Below are positions 1 through 8,801 of a stretch of 64,000 nucleotides of DNA, one piece after another. How positions within the stretch are numbered: the stretch's first letter is position 1; each line of letters starts with the position of its first letter. The notes below the pieces were generated by a model. The model did no database searches. It saw only the letters and a program-made list of their open reading frames with translations, and was not told where the DNA came from. This stretch comes from Acidobacteriota bacterium. Lineage in GTDB: Bacteria; Acidobacteriota; Blastocatellia; Pyrinomonadales; Pyrinomonadaceae. The position numbers and the translations under genes were made by a program. The DNA lies in the NCBI GenBank assembly GCA_016700075.1, contig CP065000.1:186001-250000 (forward strand), read 5' to 3'.

Positions 1-437
1 TTTTTAGGAACGAACGGGCCGCGGCCGTGCTCAGGAGGGTTGAGATAGTGAAGCCTTGGCACGCTGTGCCGATCGAACGGTTCGGACGAGGAGAACTAGT
101 GCCGGCAAACGGCTTGTTCACTATCGGTGACTCAGCCGCGTTCATCGACCCTTTCACCGGCAGCGGAATGTTAATGGCCCTCGAGAGCGCGAAGATCGCA
201 GCAGAGGTGATCGTTGATAGCAGAGATCGAAACGCGCATTTCGATCATGTTTCGGAAAACTACCGAGAAAAATACTCAGCCGCATTCGATCGGCGGTTAC
301 GTTTTTGTTCCATGTTGCGTCACGCGGCGTCCATTCCATTTTGGAGCGGAGCCATGATCGCCGCTCTAAGATTTAGCCCCTTTTTGAGGCAGACAGTTGC
401 GCGGGCGACGAGATCAAATGCGGCAATCAGCAAATAA
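1..437 (+). CDS. FAD-dependent oxidoreductase, C-terminal fragment
   Basis: The reading frame (third frame, open from base 3) enters from the left edge, so only about 145 C-terminal residues are visible. The segment GDSAAFIDPFTGSG followed by an alanine-rich helix is the second FAD-contact motif (GD...P..G.G...A) of the geranylgeranyl reductase / UbiH / halogenase-like flavoprotein superfamily. The rest is a basic helical tail ending at TAA. The N-terminal Rossmann motif lies outside the window, so substrate cannot be told; prenyl-reductase, halogenase and polyketide hydroxylase relatives all share this tail. It converges on pgk with a hairpin between them. Family is fairly sure, function is not. 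Confidence 0.75.
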   Translation, partial: FRNERAAAVLRRVEIVKPWHAVPIERFGRGELVPANGLFTIGDSAAFIDPFTGSGMLMALESAKIAAEVIVDSRDRNAHFDHVSENYREKYSAAFDRRLRFCSMLRHAASIPFWSGAMIAALRFSPFLRQTVARATRSNAAISK

Positions 438-465
438 AAACACTGCGAAAGTAGATTCGCGGTGT
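431..465 (-). terminator. rho-independent terminator of gap-pgk
   Basis: A 10-bp stem (440-449 with 456-465, one G-U pair) with a 6-nt loop, read on the minus strand, is followed by TTTTTATTT. It lies about 20 bases after the pgk stop and has a proper U-tract only in the minus direction, so it ends gap-pgk transcription. Confidence 0.8.
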
Positions 466-486
466 CAGGTTTATCCAAATCTCTAT

Positions 487-1704
487 CTATTTATCATCCA
501 ACGCCGCGACACCCGGCAATGTATCGCCTGCGAGAAACTCTAACGTGGCCCCGCCGCCGGTTGAGATATGCGATATGCGACCGGCGAGCCCTGCCTGATT
601 GATGGCCGCGACGGAATCCCCGCCGCCGACGATCGATGTCGCTCCCTTGTCGGTGGCTTCCGCAACGGCATTGGCGATAGCGATGGTCCCTTCATCAAAA
701 GGCTTTTCCTCGAACATTCCCATCGGGCCGTTCCAGACAATTGTCTTGGCTCCCTCAAGAGCGGCAGCAAAAAGGCCGGCGGTCTCGGGGCCAATGTCCA
801 GTCCGACGTGGCCCGAATTAGTGAAATAGATCTGTATCGCCTTTCGGGAATTCAGCGGATCGTAGGAATCGACGACCTGGTGATCTGTCGGCAACAAGAG
901 TTGAACGCCGGCTTCCTCCGCCTTTTTCGCGATATCCAACGCCGTCGGCATCATTTCATCCTCGACCAGCGATTTTCCAACCGTAAAGCCCCTCGCTTTG
1001 AAGAACGTATATGCCATCGCTCCACCGATAAGCAGTTTATCTACGCGTCTTTCTATCAACGATTCAATAACGGGGATCTTGTCCGAGACCTTTGCTCCGC
1101 CAAGTATCGCGACAAACGGACGCTCCGGAGAATTGAGGGCTTTTCCAAGAAATGCCAGTTCTTTTTCCATTAGAAGGCCGGCTACGCAGGTATCCACATA
1201 GTGTGTTATGCCTTCAGTTGACGCATGCGCTCGATGTGCCGTGCCAAAGGCGTCGTTAACGTATATGTCAACCCCTTCGGCGAGAGATCTGGCAAAATCA
1301 GCATCATTCTTTTCTTCGCCAGCATCTAAGCGAAGATTCTCACGCATAAGGATGTCGCCGGGGGAAAGCGACGATATCCGGGAAGCCACATCTTCATTCT
1401 CGAACAAAACAGGAGATCCAAGCAGCTCTGAGAGTTTTTCCGATACCGGGCGAAGCGTGTATTTTGCCTCGTTGTAAGGCAGACCCTTCTCTTCCGCCTT
1501 CTTTTTGTCTTTCAGCGGTCGGCCAAGATGAGATGCAAGGATAACCTTTGCTCCATGCTCGATAGCATATGCAATTGTCGGCAATGCTCCGCGAATGCGA
1601 GTATCGTCCTCGATCACACCGTTCTTTATCGGAACATTGAAATCGACCCGAATAAAAACGGTCTTATCAGTCAGATCGACGTCTCTGATTGTCCTTTTAT
1701 TCAT
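487..1704 (-). CDS. pgk: phosphoglycerate kinase
   Basis: Glycolytic/gluconeogenic kinase converting 1,3-bisphosphoglycerate and ADP to 3-phosphoglycerate and ATP in the cytosol. The 405-residue protein has the family length. Visible motifs are RVDFNVPI near residue 19, ASHLGRP (3PG-binding basic patch), the hinge and nucleotide-domain segment ILGGAKVSDK, and GGGDSVAAI near the C-terminus. The frame is open 30 codons further upstream, but that extension lies inside gap; the ATG at 1704 overlaps the gap TGA as ATGA, which gives the normal N-terminus and implies translational coupling with gap. Very confident. Confidence 0.97.
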   Translation of the reverse strand: MNKRTIRDVDLTDKTVFIRVDFNVPIKNGVIEDDTRIRGALPTIAYAIEHGAKVILASHLGRPLKDKKKAEEKGLPYNEAKYTLRPVSEKLSELLGSPVLFENEDVASRISSLSPGDILMRENLRLDAGEEKNDADFARSLAEGVDIYVNDAFGTAHRAHASTEGITHYVDTCVAGLLMEKELAFLGKALNSPERPFVAILGGAKVSDKIPVIESLIERRVDKLLIGGAMAYTFFKARGFTVGKSLVEDEMMPTALDIAKKAEEAGVQLLLPTDHQVVDSYDPLNSRKAIQIYFTNSGHVGLDIGPETAGLFAAALEGAKTIVWNGPMGMFEEKPFDEGTIAIANAVAEATDKGATSIVGGGDSVAAINQAGLAGRISHISTGGGATLEFLAGDTLPGVAALDDK

Positions 1705-2708
1705 AGACCTTTGGCCGCGATATATTTGACCAGGTCGCGAACACGGCAGGAATAGCCCCATTCGTTGTCGTACCACGAAAGTATTTTGATGCAAGTGCCG
1801 TCAATGACCTTGGTATTCTCCGAATCAACTATTGACGAATTAGAATTGCCCTTGAAGTCGATCGAAACAAGCGGCTCATCGCTAACTGCCAATATGCCTT
1901 TCAGAGGGCCCGCGGCAGCGTCACGTAAAACCTGATTCACTTCATCGGCGGTCGTTCCTTTCTCAACATTCATCACAACATCCACCAAAGAGACATTGGG
2001 CGTCGGGACGCGAACGGAAATGCCGTCAAATTTACCTTTTAGCTCCGGAATAACCAATGCGACAGCTTTTGCCGCACCCGTCGATGTCGGGATCATTGAA
2101 AGGGCAGCGGCGCGGGCACGACGCATGTCCTTATGCGGAAGGTCAAGCAGCTGCTGATCATTGGTGTAGCTGTGAATTGTGTTCATCAGGGCATTCTTGA
2201 TCGTGAAATTGTCATGGATGACCTTGGCTACAGGGGCGAGACAGTTGGTCGTGCAGGAGGCGTTAGAGATTATGTGATGGTTAGCTGCATCATACATGTC
2301 TTCATTCACGCCCAATACGATGGTTACATCCTCTTCCTTTGCCGGTGCGGAAATGATCACCTTCTTCACGGAACCTCGCAAATGTTTGCGAGCGTCCTCA
2401 GCCTTTGTAAAGCGGCCCGTCGATTCGATCACGATCTCGGCTCCGTCCGATTCCCAATCGATAGCCGACGGGTCTTTTTCAGAAAAGACCTTGAACGAGT
2501 CGCCATCAACCGTGATAACGTCTCCGTCCGCGCTTATGTCATTGTCAAGATTGCCCATAACTGAGTCGTATTTGAGCAAATGTGCGAGCGTCTTCGTGTC
2601 GGTAAGGTCATTGACCGCTACAAAATCAATATCCTTGTCCCCAAGACATGTCCTCAAAACATTACGGCCGATGCGGCCAAATCCATTGATGCCAACTTTG
2701 ATACCCAT
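1701..2708 (-). CDS. gap: glyceraldehyde-3-phosphate dehydrogenase, type I
   Basis: NAD-linked oxidation and phosphorylation of glyceraldehyde 3-phosphate in central carbon metabolism. The 335-residue protein starts with the Rossmann motif GINGFGRIGR, has an acidic residue at the end of the second strand (VNDLTD, consistent with NAD preference), the catalytic SNASCTTNC with Cys152, and the C-terminal SWYDNEWGYS. The ATG is preceded by AGGAG at 8-nt spacing. It is first in a gap-pgk operon (4-base ATGA overlap) and divergent from the TolC-like gene. Very confident. Confidence 0.97.
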   Translation of the reverse strand: MGIKVGINGFGRIGRNVLRTCLGDKDIDFVAVNDLTDTKTLAHLLKYDSVMGNLDNDISADGDVITVDGDSFKVFSEKDPSAIDWESDGAEIVIESTGRFTKAEDARKHLRGSVKKVIISAPAKEEDVTIVLGVNEDMYDAANHHIISNASCTTNCLAPVAKVIHDNFTIKNALMNTIHSYTNDQQLLDLPHKDMRRARAAALSMIPTSTGAAKAVALVIPELKGKFDGISVRVPTPNVSLVDVVMNVEKGTTADEVNQVLRDAAAGPLKGILAVSDEPLVSIDFKGNSNSSIVDSENTKVIDGTCIKILSWYDNEWGYSCRVRDLVKYIAAKGL

Positions 2709-2750
2709 TATTTTATCTCCTGCGAAAATAGTAAGCGAAACAAAGTTATA

Positions 2751-2779
2751 ACGATAACTTAAACCGAAATCTATTTCAA
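2751..2779 (-). promoter_or_regulatory. possible sigma-70 promoter of gap-pgk
   Basis: On the minus strand TTGAAA (2774-2779) is followed after 17 bases by TATCGT (2751-2756), about 43 bases before the gap ATG. The -10 box is weak, so this is tentative. Confidence 0.3.
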
Positions 2780-2895
2780 AAGAATGTCCGTTAAGAGTCT
2801 AAAATCGTTGAAACAAAGCCATTTCCGCTGACGTAGTATCCGTTTAGCTAACGAGCAATCGCTTTCATGCCACTGTGCTCGCGGCGTATAGAGAA

Positions 2896-4713
2896 ATGAC
2901 CATTCGCTTTCCCCGAAACATCATCATCGCATCGATGTTCTCGGCAACCTTATTTCTTTCGGCAGCCGCCGCTCAGGACGCCCCGCGGCCGGAATCCGCG
3001 CCCGCTAGTGTCGATAACGACGCATCTTTCCCGGAAATTGAGGTAAAAAGGCCCGCAGATACGCTATCGATGGTTCGGCGAAGCGGCGGGTCTGCAATGT
3101 CGAGGGTAGGCGTACAAACGGCGCAGCCAATCTCTTTAGGGCTTCGGGACGCGATCCGCCGGGCGCTTGAGAAGAATAATGACATCGAGGTGGCAAGGGG
3201 CGATGTCCGGCTGCAGGAAACCCAGATAAACTCGCTCGAGGGAGGTTACGATCTGGTACTTAGTCTAAATCCGAGCCTTTCCCGTAATTCCATTACCGGA
3301 TCGTCTGCAACCAAGGATTTTCGTGCGACGTCCAGCCTTTCAAGAGCCCTGCGTGCGGGCGGCGGGAACTACAGTGTATTCTTCAATAACCAGCGGACCG
3401 AAAATGCTTTCGCTCAGGCACAGGTCTCTTCGGGTAATGTTTCGTCCGGAGGAAGTGCGGTCTATTCCTCGTCGCTGGGCATTAACTATGTTCAGCCGGT
3501 TGCCCGAAATTTCGGAACTGACAGGCTTCGGTCTAATATCGCGATTTCCAAAAAGCGTCTGGAACAAACTGAAAGCGACTTTCGTCTCCGTGCGATTTCG
3601 ACGATCGCCGAAGTTCAAAGGACTTACTGGGACCTCGTATTTGCATTAAGAAATCAACAAAATCAGGTTGCAAACGTCAGCCTCGCTCGCGAAAATCTTC
3701 GGCAGATCGAAGCTCGCATCGAAGCGGGTGTATCGGCTCCAATCGCCAAGGCAGAGGTTGAGACAGAGCTTGCTAATCGTGAAGGAGAACTCCTGTCAGC
3801 GACCCAACAGGTCTCGATCGCAGAAAATAATCTTAAGCGGCTCATAATTGGCGATCCTTTATCGCCCGAATGGACACAGTCCTTCGTTCCGGTGGATAGG
3901 CCTGCATACAGCGACGATCCTGTGAATTTAGAGGCATCGCTGCGTGATGCAATGGACAATCGTTTCGAATTACGGCGGCTCAAACTGCAGCGGGAAATGA
4001 GTGATATAGACATCAAATTCCTAAAGAATCAGACAAAGCCGCAGATCGATCTGAATACAACATTTTCGTTGGATGGACTTTCCAGAAGCGGTTCGACTAC
4101 ATCGATTACAACCAATCTATTGACCGGTTCTCCGGATCTGTTCCTATTCGACAATCTGAATGCAACCCGGGCCGCGCTGTCATTGCCTCTGATCGTAAAT
4201 CCGTCGATCACAATTCCGCCGGGGCCTTCGTATCTTTTTGGCGGATTTAACCGGTCACTTTCTAACATCTTCCGAAGCGACGCCCCGAATCTATCAGTAG
4301 GGGTCACCATTCAGTTCCCTTTTCGTAATCGCACGGCTAAGGCGAATCTCGAAGGTGCTCGTATTGAAAGGCAGCAGCTCGACGCTCAGACCCGAGAGCA
4401 GGAACAGATCGTGATAGTTGAGGTGCGGAATGCGGTACAGGCAGTCGAAACCGCACGTCAACGCGTCCTGACCGCACGCCGAGCACGTGAGAATGCTGAG
4501 TTGCAGCTCGAGGGTGAACGCCGTCTTTACGACGCAGGCAGGTCCACGCCGTTTCTGCTGTTTCAGCGGGAGAACACGCTCACGAATGCCCGAAATGGCG
4601 AGATCCGCGCCGAAACTGACTACAACAAGGCTGTCGCGGAACTCCAGAGAGTGACAGCAACAACATTTAGGGTCAACAACATCGAAGTGAGATCACCTCT
4701 CGAAGACAAATAA
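2896..4713 (+). CDS. TolC-family outer membrane efflux protein
   Basis: Predicted outer-membrane channel of a tripartite export system. A GTG at 2875 is possible, but the ATG at 2896 gives MTIRFPRN, a hydrophobic stretch and an AAAAQD-type signal cleavage site, so I chose it (605 residues). The mature part carries two helical OEP repeats: the first contains the LREALRRALEKNNDI-type opening (here LRDAIRRALEKN) and long coiled coils, the second ends with a LYDAGRSTPFLLFQ segment typical of the family. It is longer than E. coli TolC, mainly by an N-terminal linker and a Gly/Ser/Asn-rich loop region. Followed by envelope genes on the same strand. No inner-membrane partner adjoins it; the MacAB-like operon at 37 kb could use it (inference). 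Confidence 0.9.
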   Translation: MTIRFPRNIIIASMFSATLFLSAAAAQDAPRPESAPASVDNDASFPEIEVKRPADTLSMVRRSGGSAMSRVGVQTAQPISLGLRDAIRRALEKNNDIEVARGDVRLQETQINSLEGGYDLVLSLNPSLSRNSITGSSATKDFRATSSLSRALRAGGGNYSVFFNNQRTENAFAQAQVSSGNVSSGGSAVYSSSLGINYVQPVARNFGTDRLRSNIAISKKRLEQTESDFRLRAISTIAEVQRTYWDLVFALRNQQNQVANVSLARENLRQIEARIEAGVSAPIAKAEVETELANREGELLSATQQVSIAENNLKRLIIGDPLSPEWTQSFVPVDRPAYSDDPVNLEASLRDAMDNRFELRRLKLQREMSDIDIKFLKNQTKPQIDLNTTFSLDGLSRSGSTTSITTNLLTGSPDLFLFDNLNATRAALSLPLIVNPSITIPPGPSYLFGGFNRSLSNIFRSDAPNLSVGVTIQFPFRNRTAKANLEGARIERQQLDAQTREQEQIVIVEVRNAVQAVETARQRVLTARRARENAELQLEGERRLYDAGRSTPFLLFQRENTLTNARNGEIRAETDYNKAVAELQRVTATTFRVNNIEVRSPLEDK

Positions 4714-4765
4714 ATCAATTAGTTCAAGCCTTTTCTAAACGGCCGATGTCTGCGAAGATTGTTTC

Positions 4766-5551
4766 GTGCGGATATCGGCCGTCATCATAGCAAGAGACGA
4801 AGAAGCCAAGATCGGGAACGCGATCAGGTCGGTGCTGTGGGCCGATGAAGTATTGGTCGTAGATTCGGGCAGCGTCGACGGAACGCGGGCTGTCGCTGCG
4901 GACCTCGGAGCAAAGGTTGTGTATCAGGAATGGCTTGGATTTGGCGGACAGAAGCAGTTCGCTGTCGATTCGGCACGAAATAACATGATCCTCAGTCTGG
5001 ACGCTGATGAAGCCGTCTCGGACAAACTAGCGGACGAGATCCGCTCGATTGTCCAAACCGGCGATGTGCTGGACGCCTACTATATGCCCAGGCTCGCGTT
5101 CTATTTAGGGCGGCCCGTTAAACATTCCGGATGGTATCCTGACCGCCAACTGAGGCTTTTCGACCGAACGAAGGGCGAATGGAGTAGGGCCAAAGTTCAT
5201 GAATCGGTGATCATGAGACCGGATGCACGGGTAGGTGTACTGAAGAATGACCTTTTACACTACAGTATTGATTCTGTCTCTCAGCATGCAGAAATGATTC
5301 AGAGCAGGTATGCTCCTTTGTCGGCTGAGCAAATGCATCAAGATGGAATTAGAACCTCCATTGTAAAGATCGGCATCTTGCCTATTTGGACGTTCTTTCA
5401 CACTTACGTACTCAGGTTAGGCGTTTTGGACGGACTGGCCGGTTTGGCGATCTCGGGATTCGCTTCATACAATGTCTTTCTAAAGCATCTGCTCCTGTAT
5501 GAGCTGGGCATTTCAGGTTCAACAACCAAATCCGGTTCTGAAACATCATAA
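4766..5551 (+). CDS. family 2 glycosyltransferase (WaaE/KdtX-like)
   Basis: GT-A-fold glycosyltransferase of about 261 residues, probably adding a sugar to lipid A-core or another envelope glycan at the cytoplasmic face. The start is GTG with the typical opening ISAVIIARDEEAKIG; the nucleotide-sugar site follows (VVDSGSVDGT), then the metal-binding LDADEAVSD near residue 79 and a RLFDRTKGEW / KVHE segment characteristic of WaaE-like enzymes. The C-terminus has one or two hydrophobic membrane-associating segments. Downstream of the TolC-like gene by about 50 bases and 28 bases before the next gene. Acceptor sugar unknown. Confidence 0.88.
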   Translation: MRISAVIIARDEEAKIGNAIRSVLWADEVLVVDSGSVDGTRAVAADLGAKVVYQEWLGFGGQKQFAVDSARNNMILSLDADEAVSDKLADEIRSIVQTGDVLDAYYMPRLAFYLGRPVKHSGWYPDRQLRLFDRTKGEWSRAKVHESVIMRPDARVGVLKNDLLHYSIDSVSQHAEMIQSRYAPLSAEQMHQDGIRTSIVKIGILPIWTFFHTYVLRLGVLDGLAGLAISGFASYNVFLKHLLLYELGISGSTTKSGSETS

Positions 5552-5579
5552 TACCGGTCGCACACTGGGAATTACATAT

Positions 5580-6212
5580 ATGAAAATGCTTCGATCGCAT
5601 GTCGTGCCGTCTGTTCTGTTGTTGCTGTTGGCGACATTCTCGATAGTGGTCGGCCAAAAAGGGGTAGACAACCAGACCCGGATCATTAAAGAAGACGCAA
5701 ACAGGACCACTGCACGTCCCAACGACGCGACCAGGTCTTTTGACTTCGGAAAAGGTAAGACAAGGACTCGCGAGATGCTTGCGAACCCATATCGACTCGC
5801 CGGCCGGCGTGATGTTCTGATGTCTTCTATAATCGATGTCCTGAGAGAAAAGAAGCTTATAGTCGACGAGGCGTCGTCAAGGTTGAGTGATGGACTGATC
5901 GTGACGCAGCCTTTTGTATTTGCCAGAGGTTCTGTGGTCGCTCAGAACGAATTGAACAGGTACGCGGTCGTCGACTCGCCGATCAACTCTTGGTCGCGGG
6001 CCCAATACACTCTAACGATCGAAGTGCAATCCATCGATGGTATTCAAAACAATGTCTCAGTGATCGCTAAGATCGAGGGGCGAGCGGGCGCCGGACTTAC
6101 TTCCGAGTGGATCACACTTCGCAGTTCGGGCCTTGCGGAAGATGAGTTTTTGGCAAAGCTTGTGGAAGCCGTAACGGGCAATTCTGTGGAACCTGAACAA
6201 GACACGCTTTGA
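5580..6212 (+). CDS. hypothetical secreted protein
   Basis: 210 residues with a clear signal peptide (KMLRSH, then a run of V/L residues, ending near VVGQKG). The frame is open 27 codons further upstream into the glycosyltransferase end, but the ATG at 5580 directly precedes the signal sequence. After a polar linker of about 50 residues there is a compact alpha/beta domain: a helix of charged residues, then alternating strands such as YTLTIEVQSIDG and VSVIAKIEGR, and a final helix. The strand pattern loosely recalls small outer-membrane lipoprotein domains such as BamC, but there is no lipobox and I cannot name the family. Part of the plus-strand envelope run. Confidence 0.7.
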   Translation: MKMLRSHVVPSVLLLLLATFSIVVGQKGVDNQTRIIKEDANRTTARPNDATRSFDFGKGKTRTREMLANPYRLAGRRDVLMSSIIDVLREKKLIVDEASSRLSDGLIVTQPFVFARGSVVAQNELNRYAVVDSPINSWSRAQYTLTIEVQSIDGIQNNVSVIAKIEGRAGAGLTSEWITLRSSGLAEDEFLAKLVEAVTGNSVEPEQDTL

Positions 6213-6228
6213 ACGCGTTCCGAAAGTG

Positions 6229-6768
6229 ATGATGAAAAAGTATCTCATATCCTTCATTACTTTGTTCTTTCTTGCCGTTGGGGCCTTTGGCCAAAACAGT
6301 GATCCAAACTATCCGGTTTTGCCGGGCGAAGGGCCTACACCTTCCGACAGCAGGCCAAAGAGTATTCAGGAAAATCTCGAGAAATTCCGGATCGAACGGG
6401 AAAACAAGGAATTTCGGGAAATGATCCGACGCGGTGAAGAGTCGCTGAAGACGGCGGACGACATGGCGGCAAGGCTGTCAAAAACAAATTCCCTGACCGA
6501 CCGGGATAAAAAAGACCTGGCTCAATTAGAAAAGAATCTGAAAAGGATCCGAAGTGATCTGGGCGGCAGCGATGACAAACTGGATAATGCAGAATCTGAC
6601 GTACTGCAATCCCGCAATACTGGCGACCTCATCAAAAAGCTCCGTGACCGCACCTCAGACCTGCTGGATGAACTGAAACGCAGTACGCGTTTCACGATCT
6701 CGGCAGGTGCGATAGAGACCGCAAATGCCGCTTTGCGGGTGCTGCGTTTCATGCGGCTAACGAACTGA
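6229..6768 (+). CDS. hypothetical secreted coiled-coil protein
   Basis: 179 residues. Three start codons stand in a row (GTG 6226, ATG 6229, ATG 6232) before KKYLISFITLFFLAVGAFGQ, a standard signal peptide. The mature protein begins with a proline-rich stretch (NYPVLPGEGPTPS), then is highly charged and helical (about residues 40-150), with heptad-like spacing that suggests a coiled coil, and ends with a short hydrophobic RVLRFMRL. No enzymatic motif is visible. It lies 16 bases after the preceding unknown secreted protein and 15 before the VWFA gene, so co-transcription is likely. It may be a periplasmic structural or scaffold protein; that is a guess. Confidence 0.7.
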   Translation: MMKKYLISFITLFFLAVGAFGQNSDPNYPVLPGEGPTPSDSRPKSIQENLEKFRIERENKEFREMIRRGEESLKTADDMAARLSKTNSLTDRDKKDLAQLEKNLKRIRSDLGGSDDKLDNAESDVLQSRNTGDLIKKLRDRTSDLLDELKRSTRFTISAGAIETANAALRVLRFMRLTN

Positions 6769-6783
6769 TCTGCCGCGGACCTC

Positions 6784-7680
6784 ATGCTCAGACTTCCGTT
6801 AGTGTCAATAATTTGCTCCTTATGCTTCCTGCCGGGCATTTTAAACGCGCAGGAAGACACCGAATCGATCGGAATTTCAACAAATACCGTAATTCTTAAT
6901 GCGTACATCACCGACAGGGCCGGTAAGCCCGTTCGGGAACTTCCGCAGAATCTGTTCACGATCCTTGAGAACGGTGCCGAACAGAAGATCACATTTTTTG
7001 AGGCTCAATCTACTCCGTTTGCAGTAGCCATCCTGCTCGATTCATCGGGAAGCATGGAGGAAAGGATCGTCCTTGCTCGAGCGGCCGCCCTGCATTTCCT
7101 GGACTCGCTGAGACCAAGAGACGTCGCAGCGGTCTATACTTTTGATTCAAAGATCCGCGAGATCCGCGGATTTCATCTCGGCCGCGATCTGCCTGAGAGT
7201 TTTTACGAAGTGAGGTCGCGAGGGATGACGGTGCTATACGATGCGATCGTTAGAGCTGCAATTGAACTTGAAAAGCGGCCGGAAAAACGTCGCGCCATTT
7301 TAGTGCTGTCTGACGGAGCTGATACTCAAAGCGCCGCGAGCAAGGACAAGGCATTGAAAGCAGCCTCAAAGGCCGATGCTGTCATATATAGCGTCGATAT
7401 GTCGCCGACAGGAACTATCGGGGGGCCGACTCAGATGAATCAGCGAGCTTTGAAGGAATTGTCGGACAAGACAGGCGGCGAATACGTCCGATCCAGCGGC
7501 GGAGTTGAAATGCGCGAAGCGTTTCAGAGGATCGCTGATGAGCTGGGAACCCAATATACTCTGGCTTATGATCCGTCGGATGAAAAAATGGACGGCAAAT
7601 GGCGGTCTATCGAACTAAAGATACGCCGTCCGAACCTGAACATCCGTACGCGCCGCGGCTATTTTGCGATACAACGTTAA
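6784..7680 (+). CDS. secreted VWFA-related domain protein
   Basis: 298 residues: signal peptide to about residue 22, then a von Willebrand factor A domain. The MIDAS metal site is visible as LLDSSGSMEE (DxSxS) with a matching threonine region around GMTVLYDAI and the acidic VLSDGADTQS. The opening strand VILNAYITDRAGKPVRELPQNLFTILENGAEQKI is diagnostic of the VWFA-related family that is abundant in Acidobacteriota. Such proteins bind protein ligands through a metal ion in the periplasm; no ligand is known here. It closes the plus-strand envelope run, and its TAA overlaps the convergent ddl stop by 4 bases. Confidence 0.9.
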   Translation: MLRLPLVSIICSLCFLPGILNAQEDTESIGISTNTVILNAYITDRAGKPVRELPQNLFTILENGAEQKITFFEAQSTPFAVAILLDSSGSMEERIVLARAAALHFLDSLRPRDVAAVYTFDSKIREIRGFHLGRDLPESFYEVRSRGMTVLYDAIVRAAIELEKRPEKRRAILVLSDGADTQSAASKDKALKAASKADAVIYSVDMSPTGTIGGPTQMNQRALKELSDKTGGEYVRSSGGVEMREAFQRIADELGTQYTLAYDPSDEKMDGKWRSIELKIRRPNLNIRTRRGYFAIQR

Positions 7681-8801
7681 ATGATCGTCTTATTTCGTCT
7701 TCGATCTTCGAAACGCTCAATGGCGAGTTCGATCAGTTCATCAATGAGTTGAGGCAGCGGCTTGCCGCTTGCAGCCCACATCTTTGGGAATCCGGATGCA
7801 TCCGTTAGTCCTGGAAGCGTATTTATCTCGTTCATCAGCAGTGCTCCGTTGTCGTTTCTCAAGAAGAGATCGACTCGGGCTAATCCGGAACCATCGACGG
7901 CCTTAAATGCTGTCACAGCCATTTGCCGGACCCTTTGTGACAGCTCTTCTGAGATCGGCGCAGGCACAACAAATTCATTATTGCCGGTTCCGGAATACTT
8001 CTCGGTGTAATCCAGGAAACGTTTCGATTCATCCAAGATCACATATTCGCCGGGTAGAGACGCTTCCGGCGAGTCGTTGCCCATTACTGCACATTCGAGT
8101 TCTCGCATCTCGATCGCTTCTTCGACAATGATCTTGCGGTCATATTCAGCGGCAAGATCGATCGCCGACCTCAATTCCTCGGGTGTTGACGCTTTGGATA
8201 TCCCTACTGATGAGCCCAGATTTGCAGGCTTGACGAAACAAGGCAGTCCGATCTTGGCGACGGTCTGTTCTATTACCTTGTCCGGATCTATGTCCCATTC
8301 TGACCTGAGGAACCAAACATATCGGCATATCGGCAATCCGGCGTCGCGAAAAAGGATCTTCATTGTCACCTTGTCCATGCCGCAAGAGCTCGCCAAAACG
8401 CCGCAGCCGACATATGGCAAGCCCGACATCTCAAAAAGTCCCTGGATCGTGCCGTCCTCGCCGTAGGTGCCGTGAAGTACCGGAAAAATAACGTCGATTA
8501 CCGGGGGTTCTTCGTTTAGATCTCCGAATCCGACAAAACCTCCGATCGAGGAATCACCCGTCAGCAATCCGCGAACTTGCGATGCAGGGCCATATCTATC
8601 AATGAAAGTTGTGCGGGTCGCTTCGGGGAAAAGCTCTATAGACTGCTCCGGCGTAAGCCATGCACCAGAACGAGAGATCGCCAGAGGCACTATCTCATAT
8701 TTTGCCGGATCAATCTGCTCTATGACGGTTTTTGCCGAACGGATGGAGATCTCGTGTTCGCCTGAACGCCCGCCAAAAATGACGGCCACACGCTTTTTCA
8801 T
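7677..8801 (-). CDS. ddl: D-alanine--D-alanine ligase
   Basis: ATP-grasp enzyme joining two D-alanines for peptidoglycan precursor synthesis in the cytosol. 374 residues. Seen are the N-terminal AVIFGGRSGEHEISIRSA, the substrate loop LPYVGCGVLASSCGMDK, the ATP-grasp core CFVKPANLGSSVGISK and the C-terminal metal site MNEINTLPGLT. The longer insert between the N-terminal and ATP-grasp domains is typical of the larger DdlA-like group. The ATG overlaps the arginase stop as ATGA, so it is translated with the upstream run. Last gene of the long minus-strand block. Confidence 0.96.
   Translation of the reverse strand: MKKRVAVIFGGRSGEHEISIRSAKTVIEQIDPAKYEIVPLAISRSGAWLTPEQSIELFPEATRTTFIDRYGPASQVRGLLTGDSSIGGFVGFGDLNEEPPVIDVIFPVLHGTYGEDGTIQGLFEMSGLPYVGCGVLASSCGMDKVTMKILFRDAGLPICRYVWFLRSEWDIDPDKVIEQTVAKIGLPCFVKPANLGSSVGISKASTPEELRSAIDLAAEYDRKIIVEEAIEMRELECAVMGNDSPEASLPGEYVILDESKRFLDYTEKYSGTGNNEFVVPAPISEELSQRVRQMAVTAFKAVDGSGLARVDLFLRNDNGALLMNEINTLPGLTDASGFPKMWAASGKPLPQLIDELIELAIERFEDRRRNKTII

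Noticed and set aside
55..72. Sigma-54-like TGGCAC element
   Set aside because: Lies inside the flavoprotein coding frame, with imperfect -12 box and no gene start behind it.
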